A stretch of DNA of 64,000 nt from Cladorhizidae sp. MBARI D1340-BT2 (GCA_028752905.1 JAQNBH010000048.1:620001-684000); one strand, 5' to 3'. Counted from the stretch's first letter, positions 1-9,902 are shown. A program made the numbers and translations. Notes: generated by a model not told the origin, from the sequence alone.

Positions 1-540
1 TTACAGTGAAGTGTGCAGAATATATGGATGTTTGGTATCAAGAGAGAGCACTTAGAGAGTCCTATCTTAATAGCTATACATCAAGTCTATTCAGTGAAGT
101 GTGGATAATCTACGAAGCTAACATGTTTAGCATCAAGTAAGTGTACAATTCATAACTGCCCTAATTAACAAGACCAAAGTCCCAGATTTTGTCAACTGAT
201 AGAGAAGGCCCTTATCTGCAACATGTCAACAGATTATCAATAAATGTAGTGGTTTTTCACTGGCAGGCCACCGCTTTGGCAACTGGAAAACGCCAGGAAA
301 GATCGCAAACCTTACCACTTCAAATCACCATAACTTGCTAATACTTAGAGTACTCAAAATTTTGGCACGTACAAAAGACAGATAATTAGAAGGGCTATCC
401 GGTGATATAAAATTATCTTTTTTGGGTAAAGTGTAGTAAAGTTATGAGCTTTACGGCAAAATAACAAGATTTTTGGGGGGAAAATGAGAAACATATAGAC
501 CAAATTAGGGCAAATATCAAGATAGAGAACACACAATGAA
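1..540 (+). repeat. Unit U0, cut by window start (c1)
   Basis: This is the partial R5 (1-59), R6 (60-137) and core (138-540) of a unit that began upstream. The core is class c1 and starts 'taagtgtac', as in long units. Confidence 0.9.
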
Positions 541-628
541 ACCTATCATTCGAATCATATCAAGTCCATTACAGTGAAGTGTGCAGAATATTATGGATGT
601 TTGATATCAACAGAGAGCACAGGGAGAG
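541..628 (+). repeat. Subrepeat R1 (A flavour), reference copy
   Basis: This 88-bp subrepeat opens every intact unit. It begins 'acctatcattcg' and carries 'attacagtgaagtgtgcag' then 'tggatgtttgatatcaac'. It is homologous to R5 (890-966), but has its own start and an EcoRV-type GATATC that R5 lacks. Its first bases complete the B tail left by the core insert. Confidence 0.88.
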
Positions 629-725
629 ACCTATCTTAATAGCTATATATCAAGTTTATACAGTGAAGTGTGGAGAATCTATGAAGCTAACCTGTTTAGC
701 ATCAAGATAGAGAACACATAGAGAA
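629..725 (+). repeat. Subrepeat R2 (B flavour), reference copy
   Basis: This is a full-length 97-bp B subrepeat: 'acctatcttaatagc', 'cagtgaagtgtggag', 'aatctatgaagctaacctg', 'tttagcatcaagatagag'. It shows the uninterrupted ATCAAG-ATAGAG sequence that the core insert splits in R6, so it serves as the empty-site comparison. Confidence 0.88.
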
Positions 726-793
726 ACCTATCTTGTGATTCTATGTATGCAGAATATACGGATGTTTGGTATCAAGAGAGAGAACAGAGAGAG
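726..793 (+). repeat. Subrepeat R3 (A flavour, internally deleted)
   Basis: This 68-bp A subrepeat starts 'acctatcttgtgattc' and continues 'gcagaatatacggatg'. Compared with R1 and R5 it lacks the 'cattacagtgaagtg' stretch, which makes it the shortest subrepeat. It ends in an AGGCCT (StuI-type) site shared with the start of R4. Confidence 0.85.
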
Positions 794-889
794 GCCTACC
801 TTTAGAGCTATATATCAAGTCTATTCAGTGAAGTGTGGAGAATCTATGAAGCTAACATGTTCAGCTCAAGATAGAGAACACTGAGAGAT
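794..889 (+). repeat. Subrepeat R4 (B flavour), reference copy
   Basis: This 96-bp B subrepeat starts 'gcctacctttagagc' and has 'aacatgttcagctcaag' where R2 has 'ctgtttagcatcaag'. Across the array R4 exists as a 'ttcagctc' and a 'tttagctc' allele, which helps track unit lineages. Confidence 0.86.
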
Positions 890-966
890 ACCTATCTTGC
901 AAGTCCATTACAGTGAAGTGTGCAGAATATATGGATGTTTGGTATCAAGAGAGAGCACTTAGAGAG
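890..966 (+). repeat. Subrepeat R5 (A flavour), reference copy
   Basis: This 77-bp A subrepeat starts 'acctatcttgcaagtcc' and contains 'attacagtgaagtgtgcag' and 'tatggatgtttggtatc'. It ends 'gcacttagagag'. It is the A copy that precedes the core-bearing R6. Confidence 0.87.
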
Positions 967-1044
967 TCCTATCTTAATAGCTATACATCAAGTCTATTCA
1001 GTGAAGTGTGGATAATCTACGAAGCTAACATGTTTAGCATCAAG
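967..1044 (+). repeat. Subrepeat R6 (B flavour), interrupted by the core
   Basis: This 78-bp 5' part of a B subrepeat ('cctatcttaatagctatac', 'gtggataatctacgaagc', 'tttagcatcaag') stops at ATCAAG, where the core starts. The missing 3' part (atagagaacac...) reappears after the core at 1433. 'ggataatctacgaag' is diagnostic for R6 against R2, R4 and R6'. Confidence 0.88.
1039..1044 (+). repeat. Left ATCAAG flank (candidate target-site duplication)
   Basis: This 6-bp direct repeat lies at the left edge of the core. Its partner is at 1427-1432. R2, at 701-706, shows the single-copy state. Confidence 0.6.
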
Positions 1045-1063
1045 TAAGAGTACAATTCATAAC

Positions 1064-1073
1064 TGCCCTAATT
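1064..1073 (+). repeat. Left arm of 10-bp inverted repeat in the core
   Basis: TGCCCTAATT here is the exact reverse complement of AATTAGGGCA at 1414-1423. The left arm starts 19 bp inside the insert and the right arm ends 3 bp before its edge. The arms are therefore subterminal and asymmetric, not classical terminal inverted repeats. Confidence 0.6.
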
Positions 1074-1166
1074 AACAAGACCAAAGTCCCAGATTTTGTC
1101 AACTGATAGAGAAGGCCCTTATCTGCAACATGTCAACAGATTATCAATAAATGTAGTGGTTTTTCA

Positions 1167-1203
1167 CTGGCAGGCCACCGCTTTGGCAACTGGAAAACGC
1201 CAG
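1167..1203. other. GC-rich nested potential hairpin in the core
   Basis: CTGGC (1167-1171) can pair with GCCAG (1199-1203), and inside it GCCA (1174-1177) can pair with TGGC (1184-1187). This is the most GC-rich patch of an otherwise AT-rich unit. The stems are short, so formation is only a possibility. Two changes seen nearby are 'ccacagc' for 'ccaccgc' in the c7 cores and 'cattggc' for 'cactggc' in several right-end cores; the second alters the outer stem. Confidence 0.35.
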
Positions 1204-1377
1204 GAAAGATCGCAAACCTTACCACTTCAAATCACCATAACTTGCTAATACTTAGAGTACTCAAAATTTTGGCACGTACAAAAGACAGATAATTAGAAGG
1301 GCTATCCGATGATATAAAAATTATCTTTTTTGGGTAAAGTGTAGAAAAGTTATGAGCTTTACGGCAAAATAACAAGA

Positions 1378-1392
1378 TTTTTGGGGGGAAAA
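1378..1392 (+). repeat. T/G/A homopolymer block of fixed 15-bp length
   Basis: Here T5-G6-A4. In other units the partition is T5G7A3, T5G5A5, T4G6A5, T4G7A4, T6G4A5 or T6G5A4, always adding to 15. The run borders move but the total does not. Confidence 0.85.
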
Positions 1393-1413
1393 TGAGAAAC
1401 ATAATATAGACCA

Positions 1414-1423
1414 AATTAGGGCA
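1414..1423 (-). repeat. Right arm of 10-bp inverted repeat in the core
   Basis: AATTAGGGCA pairs with 1064-1073. It is present in all intact cores and lost in the three c7 cores, whose 3' ends are deleted. Confidence 0.6.
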
Positions 1424-1451
1424 AATATCAAGATAGAGAACACACAATGAA

Positions 1452-2349
1452 ACCTATCATTCGAATCATATCAAGTCCATTACAGTGAAGTGTGCAGAAT
1501 ATTATGGATGTTTGATATCAACAGAGAGCACAGGGAGAGACCTATCTTAATAGCTATATATCAAGTTTATACAGTGAAGTGTGGAGAATCTATGAAGCTA
1601 ACCTGTTTAGCATCAAGATAGAGAACACATAGAGAAACCTATCTTGTGATTCTATGTATGCAGAATATACGGATGTTTGGTATCAAGAGAGAGAACAGAG
1701 AGAGGCCTACCTTTAGAGCTATATATCAAGTCTATTCAGTGAAGTGTGGAGAATCTATGAAGCTAACATATTTAGCTCAAGATAGAGAACACTGAGAGAT
1801 ACCTATCTTGCAAGTCCATTACAGTGAAGTGTGCAGAATATATGGATGTTTGGTATCAAGAGAGAGCACTTAGAGAGTCCTATCTTAATAGCTATACATC
1901 AAGTCTATTCAGTGAAGTGTGGATAATCTACGAAGCTAACATGTTTAGCATCAAGTAAGGGTACAATTCATAACTGCCCTAATTAACAAGACCAAAGTCC
2001 CAGATTTTGTCAACTGATAGAGAAGGCCCTTATCTGCAACATGTCAACAGATTATCAATAAATGTAGTGGTTTTTCACTGGCAGGCCACCGCTTTGGCAA
2101 CTGGAAAACGCCAGGAAAGATCGCAAACCTTACCACTTCAAATCACCATAACTTGCTAATACTTAGAGTACTCAAAATTTTGGCACGTACAAAAGACAGA
2201 TAATTAGAAGGGCTATCCGGTGATATAAATATTATCTTTTTTGGATAAAGTATAGAACAGTTATGAGCTTTACGGCAAAATAACAAGATTTTTGGGGGGG
2301 AAATGAGACCAAATTAGGGCAAATATCAAGATAGAGAACACACAATGAA
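1452..2349 (+). repeat. Unit U2, short, 898 bp (c6, left variant)
   Basis: R1-R6 plus a core with the 10-bp deletion. It is the most diverged c6 core ('taagggtac', 'aaatattatc', 'ggataaagtatag'), unlike the six c6 cores further right. R4 has the private change 'aacatattta'. Confidence 0.92.
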
Positions 2350-3429
2350 ACCTATCATTCGAATCATATCAAGTCCATTACAGTGAAGTTTGCAGAATAT
2401 TATGGATGTTTGATATCAACAGAGAGCACAGAGAGAGACCTATCTTAATAGCTATATATCAAGTTTATACAGTGAAGTGTGGAGAATCTATGAAGCTAAC
2501 CTGATTAGCATCAAGATAGAGAACACATAGAGAAACCTATCTTGTGATTCTATGTATGCAGAATATACGGATGTTTGGTATCAAGAGAGAGAACAGAGAG
2601 AGGCCTAGCTTTAGAGCTATATATCAAGTCTATTCAGTGAAGCGTGGAGAATCTATGAAGCTAACATGTTTAGCTCAAGATAGAGAACACTGAGAGATAC
2701 CTATCTTGCAAGTCCATTACAGTGAAGTGTGCAGAATATATGGATGTTTGGTATCAAGAGAGAGAACAGAGAGAGGCCTACCTTTAGAGCTATATATCAA
2801 GTCTATTCAGTGAAGTGTGGAGAATCTATGAAGCTAACATGTTCAGCTCAAGATTGAGAACACTGAGAGATACCTATCTTGCAAGTCCATTACAGTGAAG
2901 TGTGCAGAATATATGGATGTTTGGTAACAAGAGAGAGCACTTAGAGAGTCCTATCTTAATAGCTATACATCAAGTCTATTCAGTGAAGTGTGGATAATCT
3001 ACGAAGCTAACATGTTTAGCATCAAGTAAGTGTACAATTCATAACTGCCCTAATTAACAAGACCAAAGTCCCAGATTTTGTCAACTGATAGAGAAGGCCC
3101 TTATCTGCAACATGTCAACAGATTATCAATAAATGTAGTGGTTTTTCACTGGCAGGCCACCGCTTTGGCAACTGGAAAACGCCAGGAAAGATCGCAAACC
3201 TTACCACTTCAAATCACCATAACTTGCTAATACTTAGAGTACTCAAAATTTTGGCACGTACAAAAGACAGATAATTAGAAGGGCTATCCGGTGATATAAA
3301 ATTATCTTTTTTGGGTAAAGTGTAGTAAAGTTATGAGCTTTACGGCAAAATAACAAGATTTTTGGGGGAAAAATGAGAAACATATAGACCAAATTAGGGC
3401 AAATATCAAGATAGAGAACACACAATGAA
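2350..3429 (+). repeat. Unit U3, intermediate, 1080 bp (c1)
   Basis: Order R1 (2350-2437), R2, R3, R4 (2603-2698), an R5/R3' chimera (2699-2775), R4' (2776-2871), R5', R6, core (3027-3429). It is a long unit that lost R6'+R3 through joining of R5 to R3'. The right part shares 'aagattgagaac' and 'ggtaacaag' with U10. Private changes include 'gaagtttgcag' and 'gaggcctagc'. Confidence 0.92.
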
Positions 3430-4340
3430 ACCTATCATTCGAATCATATCAAGTCCATTACAGTGAAGTGTGCAGAATATTATGGATGTTTGATATCAAC
3501 AGAGAGCACAGGGAGAGACCTATCTTAATAGCTATATATCAAGTTTATACAGTGAAGTGTGGAGAATCTATGAAGCTAACCTGTTTAGCATCAAGATAGA
3601 GAACACATAGAGAAACCTATCTTGTGATTCTATGTATGCAGAATATACGGATGTTTGGTATCAAGAGAGAGAACAGAGAGAGGCCTACCTTTAGAGCTAT
3701 ATATCAAGTCTATTCAGTGAAGTGTGGAGAATCTATGAAGCTAACATGTTCAGCTCAAGATAGAGAACACTGAGAGATACCTATCTTGCAAGTCCATTAC
3801 AGTGAAGTGTGCAGAATATATGGATGTTTGGTATCAAGAGAGAGCACTTAGAGAGTCCTATCTTAATAGCTATACATCAAGTCTATTCAGTGAAGTGTGG
3901 ATAATCTACGAAGCTAACATGTTTAGCATCAAGTAAGAGTACAATTCATAACTGCCCTAATTAACAAGACCAAAGTCCCAGATTTTGTCAACTGATAGAG
4001 AAGGCCCTTATCTGCAACATGTCAACAGATTATCAATAAATGTAGTGGTTTTTCACTGGCAGGCCACCGCTTTGGCAACTGGAAAACGCCAGGAAAGATC
4101 GCAAACCTTACCACTTCAAATCACCATAACTTGCTAATACTTAGAGTACTCAAAATTTTGGCACGTACAAAAGACAGATAATTAGAAGGGCTATCCGATG
4201 ATATAAAAATTATCTTTTTTGGGTAAAGTGTAGAAAAGTTATGAGCTTTACGGCAAAATAACAAGATTTTTGGGGGGAAAATGAGAAACATAATATAGAC
4301 CAAATTAGGGCAAATATCAAGATAGAGAACACACAATGAA
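3430..4340 (+). repeat. Unit U4, short, 911 bp (c2)
   Basis: Near-identical to U1, 2889 bp away. U1-U3 form a 2889-bp block whose boundaries recur here. Confidence 0.92.
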
Positions 4341-5585
4341 ACCTATCATTCGAATCATATCAAGTCCATTACAGTGAAGTGTGCAGAATATTATGGATGT
4401 TTGATATCAACAGAGAGCACAGAGAGAGACCTATCTTAATAGCTATATATCAAGTTTATACAGCGAAGTGTGGAGAATCTATGAAGCTAACCTGTTTAGC
4501 ATCAAGATAGAGAACACATAGAGAAACCTATCTTGTGATTCTATGTATGCAGAATATACGGATGTTTGGTATCAAGAGAGAGAACAGAGAGAGGCCTACC
4601 TTTAGAGCTATATATCAAGTCTATTCAGTGAAGCGTGGAGAATCTATGAAGCTAACATGTTTAGCTCAAGATAGAGAACACTGAGAGATACCTATCTTGC
4701 AAGTCCATTACAGTGAAGTGCGCAGAATATATGGATGTTTGGTATCAAGAGAGAGCACTTAGAGAGTCCTATCTTAATAGCTATACATCAAGTCTATTCA
4801 GTGAAGTGTGGAGAATCTATGAAGCTAACCTGTTTAGCATCAAGATAGAGAACACATAGAGAAACCTATCTTGTGATTCTATGTTTGCAGAATATACGGA
4901 TGTTTGGTATCAAGAGAGAGAACAGAGAGAGGCCTACCTTTAGAGCTATATATCAAGTCTATTCAGTGAAGTGTGGAGAATCTATGAAGCTAACATGTTC
5001 AGCTCAAGATAGAGAACACTGAGAGATACCTATCTTGCAAGTCCATTACAGTGAAGTGTGCAGAATATATGGATGTTTGGTATCAAGAGAGAGCACTTAG
5101 AGAGTCCTATCTTAATAGCTATACATCAAGTCTATTCAGTGAAGTGTGGATAATCTACGAAGCTAACATGTTTAGCATCAAGTAAGTGTACAATTCATAA
5201 CTGCCCTAATTAACAAGACCAAAGTCCCAGATTTTGTCAACTGATAGAGAAGGCCCTTATCTGCAACATGTCAACAGATTATCAATAAATGTAGTGGTTT
5301 TTCACTGGCAGGCCACCGCTTTGGCAACTGGAAAACGCCAGGAAAGATCGCAAACCTTACCACTTCAAATCACCATAACTTGCTAATACTTAGAGTACTC
5401 AAAATTTTGGCACGTACAAAAGACAGATAATTAGAAGGGCTATCCGGTGATATAAAATTATCTTTTTTGGGTAAAGTGTAGTAAAGTTATGAGCTTTACG
5501 GCAAAATAACAAGATTTTTGGGGGGAAAATGAGAAACATATAGACCAAATTAGGGCAAATATCAAGATAGAGAACACACAATGAA
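4341..5585 (+). repeat. Unit U5, long, 1245 bp (c1), reference long unit
   Basis: R1 4341-4428, R2 4429-4525, R3 4526-4593, R4 4594-4689, R5 4690-4766, R6' 4767-4863, R3' 4864-4931, R4' 4932-5027, R5' 5028-5104, R6 5105-5182, core 5183-5585. R6' runs uninterrupted into R3', so only the last B copy carries the core. R3 is marked 'ctatgtatgc' and R3' 'ctatgtttgc'. Extra markers are 'cagcgaag' in R2 and 'gaagtgcgcag' in R5. Confidence 0.94.
4526..4863 (+). repeat. 338-bp length-switch block (R3-R4-R5-R6')
   Basis: This segment accounts for the whole difference between long and short units (1246 - 908 = 338). It is two A/B dimers (164 and 174 bp) that are followed by a diverged second copy, R3'-R4'-R5'-R6. 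Unequal exchange between the two copies would add or remove it. Confidence 0.85.
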
Positions 5586-6496
5586 ACCTATCATTCGAAT
5601 CATATCAAGTCCATTACAGTGAAGTGTGCAGAATATTATGGATGTTTGATATCAACAGAGAGCACAGGGAGAGACCTATCTTAATAGCTATATATCAAGT
5701 TTATACAGTGAAGTGTGGAGAATCTATGAAGCTAACCTGTTTAGCATCAAGATAGAGAACACATAGAGAAACCTATCTTGTGATTCTATGTATGCAGAAT
5801 ATACGGATGTTTGGTATCAAGAGAGAGAACAGAGAGAGGCCTACCTTTAGAGCTATATATCAAGTCTATTCAGTGAAGTGTGGAGAATCTATGAAGCTAA
5901 CATGTTCAGCTCAAGATAGAGAACACTGAGAGATACCTATCTTGCAAGTCCATTACAGTGAAGTGTGCAGAATATATGGATGTTTGGTATCAAGAGAGAG
6001 CACTTAGAGAGTCCTATCTTAATAGCTATACATCAAGTCTATTCAGTGAAGTGTGGATAATCTACGAAGCTAACATGTTTAGCATCAAGTAAGAGTACAA
6101 TTCATAACTGCCCTAATTAACAAGACCAAAGTCCCAGATTTTGTCAACTGATAGAGAAGGCCCTTATCTGCAACATGTCAACAGATTATCAATAAATGTA
6201 GTGGTTTTTCACTGGCAGGCCACCGCTTTGGCAACTGGAAAACGCCAGGAAAGATCGCAAACCTTACCACTTCAAATCACCATAACTTGCTAATACTTAG
6301 AGTACTCAAAATTTTGGCACGTACAAAAGACAGATAATTAGAAGGGCTATCCGATGATATAAAAATTATCTTTTTTGGGTAAAGTGTAGAAAAGTTATGA
6401 GCTTTACGGCAAAATAACAAGATTTTTGGGGGGAAAATGAGAAACATAATATAGACCAAATTAGGGCAAATATCAAGATAGAGAACACACAATGAA
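5586..6496 (+). repeat. Unit U6, short, 911 bp (c2)
   Basis: Standard R1-R6 order. It starts the second copy of the 2156-bp U4-U5 (short plus long) block. Confidence 0.92.
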
Positions 6497-7742
6497 ACCT
6501 ATCATTCGAATCATATCAAGTCCATTACAGTGAAGTGTGCAGAATATTATGGATGTTTGATATCAACAGAGAGCACAGAGAGAGACCTATCTTAATAGCT
6601 ATATATCAAGTTTATACAGCGAAGTGTGGAGAATCTATGAAGCTAACCTGTTTAGCATCAAGATAGAGAACACATAGAGAAACCTATCTTGTGATTCTAT
6701 GTATGCAGAATATACGGATGTTTGGTATCAAGAGAGAGAACAGAGAGAGGCCTACCTTTAGAGCTATATATCAAGTCTATTCAGTGAAGCGTGGAGAATC
6801 TATGAAGCTAACATGTTTAGCTCAAGATAGAGAACACTGAGAGATACCTATCTTGCAAGTCCATTACAGTGAAGTGCGCAGAATATATGGATGTTTGGTA
6901 TCAAGAGAGAGCACTTAGAGAGTCCTATCTTAATAGCTATACATCAAGTCTATTCAGTGAAGTGTGGAGAATCTATGAAGCTAACCTGTTTAGCATCAAG
7001 ATAGAGAACACATAGAGAAACCTATCTTGTGATTCTATGTTTGCAGAATATACGGATGTTTGGTATCAAGAGAGAGAACAGAGAGAGGCCTACCTTTAGA
7101 GCTATATATCAAGTCTATTCAGTGAAGTGTGGAGAATCTATGAAGCTAACATGTTCAGCTCAAGATAGAGAACACTGAGAGATACCTATCTTGCAAGTCC
7201 ATTACAGTGAAGTGTGCAGAATATATGGATGTTTGGTATCAAGAGAGAGCACTTAGAGAGTCCTATCTTAATAGCTATACATCAAGTCTATTCAGTGAAG
7301 TGTGGATAATCTACGAAGCTAACATGTTTAGCATCAAGTAAGTGTACAATTCATAACTGCCCTAATTAACAAGACCAAAGTCCCAGATTTTGTCAACTGA
7401 TAGAGAAGGCCCTTATCTGCAACATGTCAACAGATTATCAATAAATGTAGTGGTTTTTCACTGGCAGGCCACCGCTTTGGCAACTGGAAAACGCCAGGAA
7501 AGATCGCAAACCTTACCACTTCAAATCACCATAACTTGCTAATACTTAGAGTACTCAAAATTTTGGCACGTACAAAAGACAGATAATTAGAAGGGCTATC
7601 CGATGATATAAAAATTATCTTTTTTGGGTAAAGTGTAGAAAAGTTATGAGCTTTACGGCAAAATAACAAGATTTTTGGGGGGAAAATGAGAAACATATAG
7701 ACCAAATTAGGGCAAATATCAAGATAGAGAACACACAATGAA
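6497..7742 (+). repeat. Unit U7, long, 1246 bp (hybrid core)
   Basis: Its array matches U5. The core is c2-like on its left ('ccgatgat', full A-run) but lacks the c2 'aat' insertion ('aacatatag'), so it looks recombined between c2 and another class. Confidence 0.92.
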
Positions 7743-8653
7743 ACCTATCATTCGAATCATATCAAGTCCATTACAGTGAAGTGTGCAGAATATTATGGAT
7801 GTTTGATATCAACAGAGAGCACAGGGAGAGACCTATCTTAATAGCTATATATCAAGTTTATACAGTGAAGTGTGGAGAATCTATGAAGCTAACCTGTTTA
7901 GCATCAAGATAGAGAACACATAGAGAAACCTATCTTGTGATTCTATGTATGCAGAATATACGGATGTTTGGTATCAAGAGAGAGAACAGAGAGAGGCCTA
8001 CCTTTAGAGCTATATATCAAGTCTATTCAGTGAAGTGTGGAGAATCTATGAAGCTAACATGTTCAGCTCAAGATAGAGAACACTGAGAGATACCTATCTT
8101 GCAAGTCCATTACAGTGAAGTGTGCAGAATATATGGATGTTTGGTATCAAGAGAGAGCACTTAGAGAGTCCTATCTTAATAGCTATACATCAAGTCTATT
8201 CAGTGAAGTGTGGATAATCTACGAAGCTAACATGTTTAGCATCAAGTAAGAGTACAATTCATAACTGCCCTAATTAACAAGACCAAAGTCCCAGATTTTG
8301 TCAACTGATAGAGAAGGCCCTTATCTGCAACATGTCAACAGATTATCAATAAATGTAGTGGTTTTTCACTGGCAGGCCACCGCTTTGGCAACTGGAAAAC
8401 GCCAGGAAAGATCGCAAACCTTACCACTTCAAATCACCATAACTTGCTAATACTTAGAGTACTCAAAATTTTGGCACGTACAAAAGACAGATAATTAGAA
8501 GGGCTATCCGATGATATAAAAATTATCTTTTTTGGGTAAAGTGTAGAAAAGTTATGAGCTTTACGGCAAAATAACAAGATTTTTGGGGGGAAAATGAGAA
8601 ACATAATATAGACCAAATTAGGGCAAATATCAAGATAGAGAACACACAATGAA
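7743..8653 (+). repeat. Unit U8, short, 911 bp (c2)
   Basis: Same type as U1, U4 and U6, with the R4 'ttcagctc' allele. Confidence 0.92.
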
Positions 8654-9902
8654 ACCTATCATTCGAATCATATCAAGTCCATTACAGTGAAGTGTGCAGA
8701 ATATTATGGATGTTTGATATCAACAGAGAGCACAGAGAGAGACCTATCTTAATAGCTATATATCAAGTTTATACAGCGAAGTGTGGAGAATCTATGAAGC
8801 TAACCTGTTTAGCATCAAGATAGAGAACACATAGAGAAACCTATCTTGTGATTCTATGTATGCAGAATATACGGATGTTTGGTATCAAGAGAGAGAACAG
8901 AGAGAGGCCTACCTTTAGAGCTATATATCAAGTCTATTCAGTGAAGCGTGGAGAATCTATGAAGCTAACATGTTTAGCTCAAGATAGAGAACACTGAGAG
9001 ATACCTATCTTGCAAGTCCATTACAGTGAAGTGCGCAGAATATATGGATGTTTGGTATCAAGAGAGAGCACTTAGAGAGTCCTATCTTAATAGCTATACA
9101 TCAAGTCTATTCAGTGAAGTGTGGAGAATCTATGAAGCTAACCTGTTTAGCATCAAGATAGAGAACACATAGAGAAACCTATCTTGTGATTCTATGTTTG
9201 CAGAATATACGGATGTTTGGTATCAAGAGAGAGAACAGAGAGAGGCCTACCTTTAGAGCTATATATCAAGTCTATTCAGTGAAGTGTGGAGAATCTATGA
9301 AGCTAACATGTTCAGCTCAAGATAGAGAACACTGAGAGATACCTATCTTGCAAGTCCATTACAGTGAAGTGTGCAGAATATATGGATGTTTGGTATCAAG
9401 AGAGAGCACTTAGAGAGTCCTATCTTAATAGCTATACATCAAGTCTATTCAGTGAAGTGTGGATAATCTACGAAGCTAACATGTTTAGCATCAAGTAAGT
9501 GTACAATTCATAACTGCCCTAATTAACAAGACCAAAGTCCCAGATTTTGTCAACTGATAGAGAAGGCCCTTATCTGCAACATGTCAACAGATTATCAATA
9601 AATGTAGTGGTTTTTCACTGGCAGGCCACCGCTTTGGCAACTGGAAAACGCCAGGAAAGATCGCAAACCTTACCACTTCAAATCACCATAACTTGCTAAT
9701 ACTTAGAGTACTCAAAATTTTGGCACGTACAAAAGACAGATAATTAGAAGGGCTATCCGATGATATAAAAATTATCTTTTTTGGGTAAAGTGTAGAAAAG
9801 TTATGAGCTTTACGGCAAAATAACAAGATTTTTGGGGGGAAAATGAGAAACATAATATAGACCAAATTAGGGCAAATATCAAGATAGAGAACACACAATG
9901 AA
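8654..9902 (+). repeat. Unit U9, long, 1249 bp (c2)
   Basis: The only long unit with a c2 core, so it is the longest unit in the window. It carries 'cagcgaag', 'gaagcgtgg' and 'gtgcgcag' like U5 and U7. Confidence 0.92.

Larger units (their letters stand above)
1045..1432. mobile_element. Core: probable inserted element splitting a B subrepeat
   Basis: About 382 bp of sequence unrelated to R1-R6 lies between R6 and the rest of that B subrepeat, followed by a second ATCAAG (1427-1432) that repeats the one at 1039-1044. Uninterrupted B copies have a single ATCAAG running into 'atagagaac', as expected for a 6-bp target-site duplication. The insert starts 'taagagtacaattc' and ends 'aattagggcaaat'. 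It has no recognisable transposase, poly-A tail or TG...CA ends, so no element class can be assigned. It could instead be ancestral unit sequence around which the subrepeats expanded. Every unit has one core, so the insertion would predate amplification of the array. Confidence 0.6.
541..1451 (+). repeat. Unit U1, short, 911 bp (c2)
   Basis: R1-R6 plus core, used as the reference short unit. The +3 bp over 908 is the c2 'aat' insertion. The R4 allele is 'ttcagctc' and the core starts 'taagagtac'. Confidence 0.93.

Noticed and set aside
354..536. Minus-strand ORF of 60 codons in the core, with 70-71-codon versions elsewhere (for example 1232-1447)
   Set aside because: TTG start, frameshifts between copies, absence from c6 and c7 cores, low-complexity hydrophobic content and no recognisable domain. 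Recurrence follows from the tandem repeat, so it is not annotated as a CDS.
541..1044. CRISPR-like regular repeats
   Set aside because: The subrepeats are 68-97 bp, all mutually homologous, with no unique spacers and no cas genes; they are satellite subrepeats.
1167..1203. GC-rich hairpin with TGGC/GCCA as a nuclear factor I type site
   Set aside because: The half-site spacing does not match the usual palindromic arrangement, and the stems are only 4-5 bp.
1045..1432. Core as a solo LTR, SINE, Helitron or classical MITE
   Set aside because: No TG...CA ends, no poly-A or tRNA-like promoter, and a 6-bp flanking duplication that does not fit Helitron insertion. The inverted repeat is subterminal and asymmetric. 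Only 'possible inserted element' is supported.
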